Assembly: GCA_029964075.1 (NCBI GenBank)
Contig: CM057135.1
Location: 4,139,001 to 4,203,000 of the forward strand
Reading direction: 5' to 3'
Length of the DNA: 64,000 nucleotides
DNA from: Patiria pectinifera
Taxonomy: Eukaryota; Echinodermata; Asteroidea; Valvatida; Asterinidae
Shown here: positions 18,093 through 30,400 of the stretch, in pieces
How the letters are laid out: each line of letters starts with the position of its first letter
Numbering within the stretch: position 1 is the first letter of the stretch
Notes under the pieces: generated by a model
Told to the model about the DNA's origin: nothing
Database searches by the model: none
What the model saw: only the letters and a program-made list of their open reading frames with translations
Made by a program: the position numbers and the translations under genes

Positions 18093-21000
18093 ATGGATTC
18101 CGGTGAAAATAATGGTGAGTGTGACAATTCCATGCACCATCATGCAAAACCAATCCGACAATGCGACATGATGTTCGACTGATTCATCGATCAATCATGC
18201 AATCATGACGGACAACTTAAAGAATATTCTTATCAACAACCTTTTGAACCCGACTATTCAATTCATGGAAAGAATTCCTTAGTGGGCCACCACACTCGGG
18301 GAGTTTTAGACTTCCTGCTCTAGTCAGAGTAACTTGGACCCACTTACAGACTTATCGCCTTTAAAAATTTTGCTCCTACTCCTGCCACTGCCTGACTCGG
18401 TGACTGCCTGCACAAAGTATGGGCCTTGACACTTTTAATCAAACAATTGTCAAAGAATTTTTTCACTCCTTCAATAGTTTTTCTTCATCTGATTTACAAC
18501 TTTTGTACTTTTCAGGTCATATAATAATATGAGTGGCGGCCCAGTATGGAATTCTTTCCTTAATCATTAATGCCCCATTTTCAGACGTCAACATTTCATG
18601 TAATTTCCAGGTTCATTTTGCAATTAGCGTATCTAAATTCCAACACAAAATTACACAAAATTAAGTATTTTCTTACAAAATTTGAAATGGTTCTCAGTTC
18701 CAGACTCATGTCTTATCATCATTTTTGCAATGAATGACCTTTGTTGAGATGATATATGGAGAAAATAGTGACTCAGGTTCAACATTTTTTCCAAAAAAAA
18801 TTCATAACTTAAAAAACAGCTATCTGCTCAACCACTCTGCATTTCTAACTCAACAAATGTGAACCTCCAGTTAATGTATTCTTTTTGTTTGTGTAGAAAA
18901 TCGGAGAAAAAGAGTCAGCACATCCTACAAGCAGAACATCAAGTACACGAAGGGACCTGGACCTGCTGATTCAAGAGAGGCCAGTGGGCATAAGCTCGCC
19001 GCTTCTGCATCAACATCTTTGGAATCATTCCAACATTCTGCGGCTAGTGAAGTCCTTGTACTTGAGTCTATCAAAGAACGTATAGAAGACCAATTTCTGG
19101 CATTCAATGATGGAGAAGGTGCATTGGTAATTGAAGATGATGAAAGTGATCTCTTTAACACAGAAACTGATATCCAAGACACAGAAACTGATATCCAAGA
19201 AACAGTACACTTCCATGGACCTCGATCATCATCACATTCTGAAGATGAACATGATGAAGACCTCACCTGGGCAGCTGAAGAAGTCTCAGCCAGCGATGCA
19301 GACCAAATCTGTGGCAATGAAACATACATTCAGGGTATGTCTGATGATGACGACAACCCAGTGCTTGACGCCACTGCAGAGGATAAAACTAGGTAAAAAT
19401 ATCCCGAGGGCTTGGTGTGTTTTTTTTGCTATTTGGCAATTTCTGTTTTAAACGCCTTCTCATTTTACCACCTATTGTCAGGGACTCGGGGGCTGCTCTG
19501 TGGCTGGGGGGGGGGGGGGGGGGGGCCCCTATTTTCCACAAGAAAACAACTTACCAATTTACCATTATGCTGCTTGGAAATCCCCCCCCCCCAACGGAAA
19601 ATTTTGGATCGGCCCCTGATTGTAAATATTCACTAATTACTTCATGAGTTACTTTTTAACTTTTTTTGAATTTCTGTATAGAATGTTGCTCTTTGGCCTG
19701 TGTGAGCTATACTTAAAATCAATCATTCCATCCTGTTTTTCAACTATGCCTTTGAATATGTTGTACACAGGATACAGAAGTGCTACTTTTCTTTAAGTGT
19801 TGCTCAGTATTCCTATTGCTCATAATTTGTCAAACATAAATTGTTTAATAAATGTCTTTAAATGTACTTGTTTTTATTTCTTGTTTTTCCTCCAGTGGGA
19901 TACCGGCCTTGCAGGAGTTCATGATGGGAGCATGTGAAGATCCTAATGATTTTGCAGACACTGAAGACACTTCCACAGATGATGCCTTTGGAGCATTTGT
20001 CAGTGACGATGCATCCGATGAAGAAGACGCAGATGGCTCAAGTAGTGACTTTCAGTTTCAAAATTCCACTGGTATGAATTCTGCCATTTATGAAGGGGCT
20101 CAAATCACTCTTGGAGTAAGCATGCTCTTGGTCATTGCCTTTGCCACCAGACATTCTATAACTTCTGAGGGTATTACTGAACTTCTTCAGCTGCTAATAC
20201 TGCACTGTAATGTCAACAATTGCCTGCCAAAAACATTGTATGCATTCCAGCAGTTCTTTAAGGATGTACAGCACCCCTTGAAATACCACAAGTACTGCTC
20301 TTACTGTTTACTTGGGATTGACACACCATCAACTGGATTGGGCATATGTCAAAATCCACAATGCGGAAAGAGCTTACAAGATGAAGCAAGCATAGCAGGA
20401 TTTATTGAGATTCCAATCCACTCTCAAATCCAATCACTTTTCAATCGGCAAGGTTTTAAAGATAGCATTAAAGCTAAATCAAACCGTGTAAAAAGAAATG
20501 AATTGGCCATTGAAGATATTTACGACGGAAGGCTTTACAAAGAGCTGGTTACACAAGGCATTCTAAATGAATATGATATAACTCTGACCTTAAATACTGA
20601 TGGTGCCAATCCTTTTAGAAGTTCAAAAACAAGTCTGTGGCCTGTCTATCTCATGATTAATGAACTGCCTTTTTCAGAAAGAATTCTTCCTGAAAATATG
20701 ATTGTTGCAGGGATATGGTATAGTGTAAAAAAAACCGAAAATGGCAGGCTTCCTGCGTCCATGCATGACATCACTAAAGCAGTTGGGAAATGGCATCAAA
20801 TTGAAGATAGATGAAAGTGAAGTCAACTTCAAAGCTATTTTGCTTTCAAGTACATGTGATTTGCCAGCTAGAGCTTGTGTTTGTTCAATGAACCAGTATA
20901 ATGGTAGCTGTTCTTGCATTAAATGCAAACAAACTGGTAAAGTTGTTAAAGTTGGTAAGGGAAGCACACGAGTCTTCCCACCAGATATGGACAATCTAGT

Positions 21001-22312
21001 TGGTCCTGCAAGAACCGATGAATCTGTTTGTGCAGATGCTTTGGCAGCGACGCAATTAAAAAGCCCTGTGGACGGTATTAAAGGACCTTCATGGTTTTCG
21101 TACTTGAAATTTTACAGTTTTGTAAATGGCACAGCCATTGATTACATGCATGGTGTGCTTCTTGGTGTGACAAAAAGCCTGCAAACCCTTTGGTTTTCAA
21201 CAAAATATAGTGCTCAAGGGTTTAGTATTTCAAATCAAATTGATGTAGTAAACAAACGCCTTCTCCAAATTAAGCCACCAAATTACATGTCTAGGCTTCC
21301 AAGATCATTGTCCGATTCAAAGTACTGGAAAGCATCAGAGTGGAAACATTGGCTACTGTACTTTGCTCCAGCAGTTTTGTATGGCATTTTGCTCCCAGAG
21401 TATTATTCTAATTTTTTGTTGTTGAGTGAAGCAGTATTTTTACTTTTGCAAGATTCAGTCTCTTTAGAGGATGTAAATAGGTCTAGGCTTATGCTTGCTA
21501 GATTTGTTGCTATGTTCCCCACCATGTATACAGAAGCTAAAATGACACTCAATGTGCATCAATTATTGCATCTCCCTGACCAAGTTCTAAATTTGGGACC
21601 CATGTGGTCGGTATCATGTTTTCCATTTGAAGATGCAAATGGCTTCCTACTGCAGCTATTCAATGGGACACAACACGTTGACAAACAAATTGCCCATGCA
21701 ATTGCAGTTATACAGAAGATTCCTGAATTGATGCCGGCTATAGAGAAAAACACCCCAGCTCACGATCTATACAACAGAATTAAGCGAAAATGCTTAAAAC
21801 ACAAAGGAAGTTTCTTAGAGAATGGGGTGTATTTAGTAGGAGCATCAAAAATGGTAAATAATCTGTCATGTTCTTTCAGGTGTGCAATCACAGACAAACT
21901 TGGCAGTCCAATAGGAAGAATCATCTCATTTAAACGTGCTAAAATATTGGGCGACATATTTCACTCTAAGGCATATACCCGTGTACGTTTAAGAAATAGT
22001 TATACTGTTTCCTTTGAGGAAGACAATGCTGTGTTGTATGGTTTTATTGAAATTTTCCTTCAGGTTTCCATAGAGTGTCAATGTATGGGTACATGTTATT
22101 GCACTCCAACACATTTTGCAATGATACGCAATTTACCTGTGCTTGAAAATCATCGGGGGATTTCATACTTAAAGAAAGTATGTGAGACTTCCCAAGACAA
22201 AATCAGTGCTGTTCCCTTGAAGAAAATTAGACGGAAATGTGTTTTTATTGATGTAGTAGATAGTAATCTAAAGCTTGTTTGTACAGTACCAAATATCATC
22301 GAGAAAGACTAG
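18093..22312 (+). CDS. tnp2-type (CACTA-like) transposase-domain protein, frame-broken once
   Basis: Three exons: 18093-18114, 18897-19392 and 19896-22312, with GT/AG borders and matching phases. The N-terminal part is acidic and low-complexity. The third exon has a cysteine cluster (YCSYCLLG...CQNPQCGKS), then the Transposase_21/tnp2 core (NTDGANPFRSSKTSLWPVYL), a second Cys-rich loop (ARACVCSMNQYNGSC), IDYMHGVLLGV and a C-terminal DUF4218-like region. An 8-A run at 20727-20734 puts the two halves out of frame by one base; the family's reading is continuous across that point. This is either a pseudogene lesion or a homopolymer error. An AATAAA lies at 22525. It may be a live transposon gene or a domesticated one. 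Confidence 0.8.
19470..19617. mobile_element. Degraded short inverted-repeat element (hAT-like MITE)
   Basis: It begins CAGGGACTCGGGGGC and ends inverted, GATCGGCCCCTG, with long G and C runs between, in intron 2 of the tnp2 gene. CAG-GGGC ends are common in hAT-type MITEs. The borders are approximate and the assignment is weak. Confidence 0.4.
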
Positions 22313-22524
22313 ATTGTTTACTGTGGGTGAATTAGCCCCCATTATGTACATGTACTGGTAGCCCCTTTCTGTTCAGAAGCCATTTTCGAATGTGATCCTC
22401 AATCTATGACCATTAGGGAGACAGCAAATTCTAAAAAAGTTGACACCACTGGCATTTTGCGATGTTTATATTTTGAGTCACTGGCACAAGTTGCCTCTAA
22501 GCTGTATTTCATTGTACAGCAAAC

Positions 22525-22530
22525 AATAAA
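22525..22530 (+). promoter_or_regulatory. Poly(A) signal AATAAA for tnp2 gene
   Basis: Canonical hexamer 213 bp after the stop codon, with T/G-rich sequence following about 30-60 bp downstream. Confidence 0.5.
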
Positions 22531-23195
22531 CACAAAGGAAAAGCACAAACGCGAGATTTATTTCTGTGATAATCAGTTGCATTTTTGGATGTGTTCGTTA
22601 TGAATCTTCATATTGAAAAAAGTTTGATACATTGTATATGGATATGTTACACAATTTGGAAATATCGATGTGAGAATAATATCAAACAATTCAGTCAAAT
22701 CGATGCATACATGCAAGTGGTACTTACAAGTTCTGCATGAAGTACATGTACAGTTGCATTACATTCACTGATATTGTAAATTCATAGCAAAGCACAAATA
22801 GCTTAAGACAAATTTCAGCTATCCAATTGTTCAATGTGCTTGTTAAATTAAATCAACTCAGTGGATGGTAAAATAGTCCTTTTTTTCTCAACATTTCTGT
22901 TAGAAAAGCAATTGTACGCCACATGTTCAGTTTAGTTTTAAGAATAGCACGAAATTATGAATTCACATGTGCATGTTCTATCAATGTATGCCATATTGGT
23001 GAAAAATTATGTAAACAAAATATGACTGGCAATAAATTCCTCCATGTAGTAACTGTAAAGATGAGCATTAGTACAGTCTCCTTTCTTATGTCATAAAAAA
23101 ATTCTGGTTCTGGAGTTTTACAGTGTCATTATTTTAAGTACAGGTAGTTACATTATGCACGGTGAAAAAATCTGAAAATGCAATGGCGCAGTGGG

Positions 23196-23452
23196 AAAGC
23201 AATCTTTATAAGAAATCCATGCAATTTTTAACTCGAGTAAGAACTTAATTTATCTTATAAGAATTGTTATCCGTTTCTTACTTGATGTGTATTCTTATAA
23301 GAATCTTGTCAGATTCAGTCTCACCTTTCTTACTTCAGTCAACTATTTCTTACTTGCTGTGTATTCTTATCAGATTCTTATAAGATTCGGACCCATTTGT
23401 AAGAATCTTATAAGAATCTTATAAGAATCTTATAAGATCTTATAAGTTGAAA
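23196..23452. repeat. Cluster of palindromic CTTATAAGAAT motifs
   Basis: The motif TTCTTATAAGAATC and shorter relatives (TTCTTACTT, CTTATCAG) recur many times, densest at about 23400-23452 where units overlap head to tail. It lies 0.9-1.1 kb past the tnp2 stop. Such subterminal motif clusters are a feature of CACTA elements, so it could be a transposon end. Confidence 0.6.
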
Positions 23453-23854
23453 TCGGACGGGTTATAACAAATGATTTTCTTGTAATGTAAGTGTATGGGA
23501 AACAGGCCCATAGTAATTATATTTATAGTGGTAAAATTTAAATTAAACTTGTTATTTACCTTGCCCAATGACGGTGGCTCTGATGATGATCCTCGGCCAC
23601 ATGTACGATTAATTGCCCTTGTTGCAAAGTAATAATACTTTTGGGAAAGAATTCCATTAAATATACGTACGTCACTAGTTTTTCCCTGCAATGACCCATC
23701 AGCCATCAGAAAGCGATAACATGGCCTGAAAAGTCAAATTTAGCAGGGACAATATAGAAGCATTTAGTGAAAAAACGCTTTGAATTTTTCAGACCAGTCT
23801 CATAGAGGTTGTACAAAGGGTGTCAAGTGAAGTCCATATATGGAATTGTTTCCA

Positions 23855-24000
23855 AAACAAAGCAATACAAAAACCATCAATTACTACCTTTTACCCTCCT
23901 TGACATGCAGACACCTCCCTAATGATCGTGCACAAAAACTTGCCCAAATCAAAAGATTTCCTACCTACCTACCCTATTATATTTTCAAATAGGAAGCAAA
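23855..24000. repeat. Dispersed repeat, second copy at 49722-49850
   Basis: Both copies share AATTACTACC, a GCAGACACC segment, the run CCTACCTACC and ATTTTCAAAT in the same order and spacing. A nonautonomous interspersed repeat of unknown class. Confidence 0.6.
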
Positions 24001-24436
24001 ATGTTGTTGTTTTTCTTGGACTTACCATTGTCATTTTTTTTTTATGTTGCCAAAATACCCTCGCAGAACAATGTTTGAAAGTTTGAATCCAATTTCAACG
24101 TAAAATCTGTTTTAAACATTCTGCAAGGTTTTACTAGACGGGTCGTTGCTCAACGTGGTGTCATTCTTGATTTCACTTGCAGTGCAATCTTTTATTTTGA
24201 CAGCACTAAAACTTAGTAATAGAACATTACGTTTGTCCACAAGCCTCCTCCCAAAATGAGTCTGCACATACTTTTTTGCAGCATTCGCTAGATTTAATAT
24301 AATTTTTTGCAATTGTTTTTATTTACACAATTGTATGCACCGTTGATGGTAACCTGGGTTTTTATCAGTGTTGGTGTTGATAAAAAAATGTCTTTCTTTT
24401 TTGTAAGTCCTGTTTTAACTATTATTTGTTTGTCAG

Positions 24437-27400
24437 CTCGAGGGCGCAAGGCCAGAACAACATGGAAGGCACGATTTTTTCTACTGAACAGCAGTAATTT
24501 CACTTTCCTCCCTCCGCCAGGAGAAATGCAGCGGCTTACAAGGATAGGACTTGGTATGTATGCCTAATAGACCACTCTTTGTTCTTCATTTTGATATTAT
24601 CGCCCACAATAACTGTTCCAACTGTCATGGGCGTCGGCAGCATTTTTCCAAGATGGTGGCAAAGCAATATAGTCATACTTTTCTAGGAAATGTTCAATGT
24701 GTCGGGGGGGGGGGCAGGGTGGCAGAGACATCTGACCCTCCCCATTAAATATTAAATTTACAGCGATATGAATTCAACTCCCTCCTTTTTATCTGTCTTT
24801 TTTTTTTGGGGGGGGGGGAGCTTCTTGGGGGGGAGGAGCATTCCCTCTCATGACGCCCATGCAAACTGTTACAGTAAAAAAAGGGTTATGGTTTTAGAAT
24901 ATTTGATTGGTTTTACAATATTTGATGCTGTGTGAACAAGGAATTTGGGATACTAAATTTTGTATTTACAAGAAAAAAATATGTGTATCAGTTGCAGTTT
25001 TTAGAAAGACCTTTATTAAGCTTGCCCTACAATTTAGATTACACCAGTTACAAGGGCATTGCATTCAACAGTTGAAAGTATACAAGTTTTGTTTTTGTAT
25101 GTGAAAATATTTCATTTTATTTTCAGGCACTCCACTCAGTGAAAGACCAGGCCCCGAAGACATCCGGAGGCCAATTACAATGGAACATGTGAAAAAATTA
25201 ACAAACTTGTGTGTATATGCACGCTGCACTATGCCACCAAATCTTCCATATGCTAAGCACATGATGGTTAAACCACACCATGCCATACCATTGTTATTAT
25301 TCTACCTCCATGTTATTACCAAGTAAAATCTGAGTGTGGTCAGTCACATTGCCTCTGCAACAATTTATCAAGTGAGAAAACCTTCCCTCCCACTTTGATC
25401 AGACCAAATTCCACTGCCAATAAATCTTTGCTTCACCTCTGTAAAGCACCTTGAGCAAGGTTTTTTATCACAAGATAAATGTGTGCCTGCAATTGACACT
25501 GTAAACCATGGAGTACATGTGTGTTTATAGCTCCATGATGTAAGGGATCAACCCGGTTGGTTCTGTAGTATAGTACTGAGAAACACATTGAAGGCAGGAG
25601 TGTTAAAATCTTGCATGAGCGCATAATTTGTCATGTTGTTGCCTTCTAATGCTGTCTCATTTAGTACAAGCTCAAACATCGAAGATTGGAAACATCAGTC
25701 CGTCCCACATCAGTCATCAGTACATTTTTGTGTGGTATTTTCTTAAAACTTTTGCAATGGAAGTCCCATCTTAATATCTGGTAAGACAGCGTACAGTCTA
25801 TATGGGCTAACTGTTGTGTATCTGTTAAAGTTAAAAGTACAATTGCAAACCTCCAAAAATGAAAGTGCCAAATTATTATGAAATACCTTAATGGACTGTT
25901 AGTGAATGACAGTCTGAAGCATCATGTGAAATCATGGCACCTGGTGTGCTGCGGTTGTCAAAAAAAGTGGTGTTAGGTAGCAATTTCCAATGCTGGTCGG
26001 CCGACCACCATTGGAAAAAAAAAGTGGTTTTTTTTTCAAACTCCCACAAATTTACTCTTAAGTTTACATGTGTTAATCCACATTTTGTTTGCCATCAATT
26101 ACACACACCCATGAATGGGTGCAATCCAGCTAGACTGGTTCTCTGATCTTACAATTGCCTGGCATCTATAAATCGCTCCGCTCCGTCCTTGCTCTATGGT
26201 TTACATCTTAATTGGGGTCAGGGAACCAGACTACAATAAAATGATTATTTTTTCACAGTTTTTATGGCATCTACGAATGCAAAACTTCAAACAAGTCAGT
26301 GTTAGAATAAAATTCGAACCGCAAATCCTTCCATTTCTGAAAATTACAGCAAAAGCAAAAGTTGTATATTCCCAAATAGTCATTGTTACGTCTTGAAGAA
26401 AAAACTTGTTTTTTTCTCTCTGTACAGGCTCACTCACAAGTACTTGCTTCACAAGAAGATCATGAAAGTAGTTTTTGTTATTCTTATTTTAATTCAGTCA
26501 CTTATTTTGGAACAAATACATTTTCCCCGAATTATGCAATTTTTTTGGGAAGTAGGATTTGAAACTTTTTCATAGTGAGAATACAATCTAGTTAGGTTTG
26601 CAGAGATATATGTACAGACAAGTCTCTTTATGAGAGTCCTCAGAACCACCACAGCTCATAAAGAGAGTTTTCTGTACATGGTATCCCCACAAATCTCACA
26701 AGAGGTAGATTTTTTATCCATTGCTCTAATTAAGAATTGGGCCTATGATTTGTTATCTTAATGCTCCCTCAAGCTTATTCTCCAGCACAGTTAGTAATTC
26801 ATTTAAGAACATATAATAACATTATTCAATATTCTTGATCAATTCCTAGGCTGAACATTCTGATGTCAGTTCAACAGATGATGATCTATTCCCGGTGTAC
26901 AGTATGAAGAAGCTGGAACACCAACAGTATGTACTGTACTTCTAACATGATAATATTAACTTAAATACAGTGGATTCGAGGGAGGGGGATGATAATGGAT
27001 ACCGAATTAATTTTTCTCTGGGTCTAGGGCTTGCAAAAAGCTTTGAATGCCCAAAAAAAATGGAGAAATAAAATAAACAAGAAAAACATGTGTACCTGGT
27101 TTGACTACCCTGCACTGGTGTAGTGGGGTAAAAAGAAATGAAAGTAGAGCTATGCCTGTTTGATGAACAGGACATAGGCTTTTCCGCATTTTGTTTTTGT
27201 TAATATTTTAGAAATCTATTTCGAAATTCCTAAAAAATATTGTAAAGAAATCAACCAATTACATTAATATGGCGTCACTTCGGATTTTAACTACTAATAA
27301 CATTATCTGACTTCCCGCCAAGTTTTATGACGATCCAATCAGCCCTTGCATATATGAAAACAATGTCATCTTTAATTTTTAAAGTTCATGATCAAATATG

Positions 27401-30400
27401 TCAAAAAGGCAGAAACGGTTATAGTGAACAGAAATAATTTTACACTGACTCTAGAATAATTTCCTTCCATAAGGCCAAAAAAAAAAAAATATTCGGTCTC
27501 TGGTCAGACCAAAGTTCTGGAATTGACGCGGCCACGCGGCTTTTTTTTTTTTCTTCAAGCGTGGATTGTACAGACAAGGTGGGTACTATTTTGCTTTTTT
27601 TGGTGTCCTTATGTACATTAGTGTCCTCCATAATTTGCCTTGGTGCTTTCGATCATTTGCCTTGGTGCAATTTCCCATTCCTTGGTGCTCTTTGGTAAAA
27701 AAAATTGAGGAGGTGCGGAATTAGAGGGTGCTGTTGGAGCTACTACGGAACATTTTGGAAAAAAAAAAGATCGACGCGCATGCTTAAAATAGACGCGCGC
27801 TGACCAGAGACCGACTTATTTTTTTTTTTTGGCCTAACACGTGTCAGGCTACCTTCATACAGACTTTTGAGCCAATCAGTTGGTCCTTTTTTCAATAAAA
27901 AACTTTTAAAAATGTACATTCTTGATGACATCACATGCCCCGTGATGACGTCATCATAACAATACTTGGCAGTGCTCATTATTTATTTACTGTGGTTTTA
28001 GTCTATACCAAGTTTGAAGCCAATTGAATGATCAGTTCAAAAGTGTTCCATTTTGTAAGCAGAATAAAATTGTAAATATAAAAAAAATCGTAAATAATCT
28101 ACCAATGAGATCATCGTAAAGTCATTTCAGATTTTGTGTACTAGTACTATTATCTACCAAACCACCAAGTTTCATGATGATCGGACATTCCCTTATGTGT
28201 TTTTAAAATCAAATTTTTCAGGACGTCATAATGACGTCACACACTTTTCACAACTTTGTGAATATACCTATTACCTAACAAACATAATGCAAAAAGAATT
28301 TTGAATTCAGCATAACGCGTTCTTGCGATATGGCTTAAAGGTCCGAAACTTCACAAATTGATATAAACTCACACGATGACGTCATGATGACGTCACCTCA
28401 ATGTTTACCTACCGTATAACACATCCCTGTCTACCTTTATACCGAGTTTCAACCCAATCTGAGTTACAGTTCTAGAGTCTTACAGTTTGTACATTTAAGA
28501 TGACGTCACGTGACCCATGATGACATAATCATGACTTCACTCTTCGGGACACAAACTCACCATGGGGTCTTTACATAGATTAGGTTTCATTACAATATGG
28601 GTTTGTTTAGGGTTCAAAATGCCCCGCTTAAAAACGTGTACCAAGTCAATGGGAAAGAAAAGAAAAGATTAGGAAAAAAAATCACAACAAAAACAATGCT
28701 TTTCTGCTTTGATGGGAAAAGCAATGAAAGAGATGTCCCCTAAACATTGAGCTTTCTCTTATCTGTTGTATGATACTTCGCGCAGCAATGTAACCACAAT
28801 ATTTGTCTGTTTTCTATTTTTAACCTGTTTGATTCTCACCATGTCGTGGTTGTCCCATACATGGATGTTGCCATGGGTTTTGTGTCACCGGACTAGAGCA
28901 GTTGACAAGTGAGAGACATAAGAGGAATGATTTTTATACTGTTTTTCTCTAAAGGTGCTGTTCGCCAATCGAAGTGATCGGCTATCTTTACACAGACACC
29001 GAAGAAGACCTTCTGCACTAAGCCCCTCAGGTAGATATGCCCATAATACCAATATCCATTTTACTTTTGGTTCTGACTAGATCTACATCTTTAATAAAAT
29101 GTTTGTTGAGCTTCTAATTTATGTTGGGTTTGTTGTTGTTGTTTGTTTTTGTTTGTTTTTGTTAATTGATGCTAAATCAAGCTTCTAGTTAAGCCTAATA
29201 CCTAATAAGTATTGTGTCCACATAAATCACACAACACTATGAAAATGTTTGTCATGAAAGGAGTGTGAACTTCAACTTTCAGATCCACTTTTCTCAGTTA
29301 AATATTGCAAATGCCCCTGTTCATCTTGCTTTCAAGGAGTTCTTTTCTAAGTAGCCAGTGCTATTGCCTTTGATGATAAACCAGAAAGCTTTAACCTCAC
29401 TTACATAACTTTGCATTTCATCCAGATATGTAAGTGATGACTGTGGGCCAATTTTGTTTTAGATATTTCATGAATTAATTTTGACATTTTTACATATGGT
29501 TTTGCCTATTTTGTTAAGAACCCAGATCATCAAGGAGAATACTGAGGACACCACCCAATGAGAATGTGGGGCCTCCATCTGATGAAAATTTCATGCCGCC
29601 GCCTGCTTCATCGGTGAGGCCACCAACAGATGAATCTGTGAGACCGGCACTTGCTTCATCTGTGCGGCTTCAATTACCTGCTTCATCTGTAAGGACACCT
29701 GCTTCATCTGTGAGGACACCTGCTTCATCTGTGAGGACACCTGCTTCATCTGTGAGGCCACGACCTGCTGCATCTGTGAGGCCACAACCTGCTGCATCTG
29801 AGAGGACACCACCTGCTGCATCTGAGAGGCCACCACTTGCTGCATCTGAGAGGCCACCACCTGCTGCATCTGATAGGCCACCACTTGCTGCATCTGAGAG
29901 GCCACCACCTGCTGCATCTGAGAGGCCACCACCTGCTGCATCTGGGAGGCCACCACTTGCTGCATCTGAGAGGCCACCACCTGCTGCATCCAAGAGGCCA
30001 CCACCTGCTGCATCTGGGAGGCCACCACCTGCTGCATCTGGGAGGCCACCACCTGCTGCATCTGAGAGGCCAGCACCTGCTGTATCTGAAAGGCCACCAC
30101 CTGCTGCATCTGAAAGGCCACCACTGGCTTCATCGCGGATGCCACCACCTGCTGTATCTGAGAGGCCACCACCTGCTGCATCTGAGAGGCCACCACCTGC
30201 AGTATCTGAGAGGCTACCACCTGCTACATCTGAGAGGCCAACACCTGCAGCATCTGTAAGGCCAACACCTGCAGCATCTGTAAGGCCACCACCTGCAGCA
30301 TATGTAAGGCCACCACCTGCAGCATCCATGAGATCACCACCTGCAGCATCTGTGAGGTCGCCTACCAGTATGACAGTAAGTTTTGTATTTATACCCATAC

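Larger units (their letters stand above)
22531..24436. other. Intergenic region, AT-rich with repeat debris
   Basis: No convincing gene. A minus-strand open stretch at 23570-23706 ends at a donor-like GGCAAG/GTAAAT and could be an exon of an unidentified gene, but nothing supports it further. It contains the CTTATAAGAAT cluster and a dispersed repeat listed separately. Confidence 0.5.

Noticed and set aside
19412-19647. Two frames of about 75 codons with poly-Gly
   Set aside because: They arise from G runs in a degraded MITE inside an intron.
23440-23706. Minus-strand first exon of a further gene
   Set aside because: Open with a donor-like site, but no second exon, domain or promoter found.
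14400-23853. Recurrent TATGGAATTCTTTCC-like motif (14400, 18545, 23839, inverse near 23644)
   Set aside because: Probably shared debris of an old repeat family; contexts align only loosely and no boundaries could be drawn.
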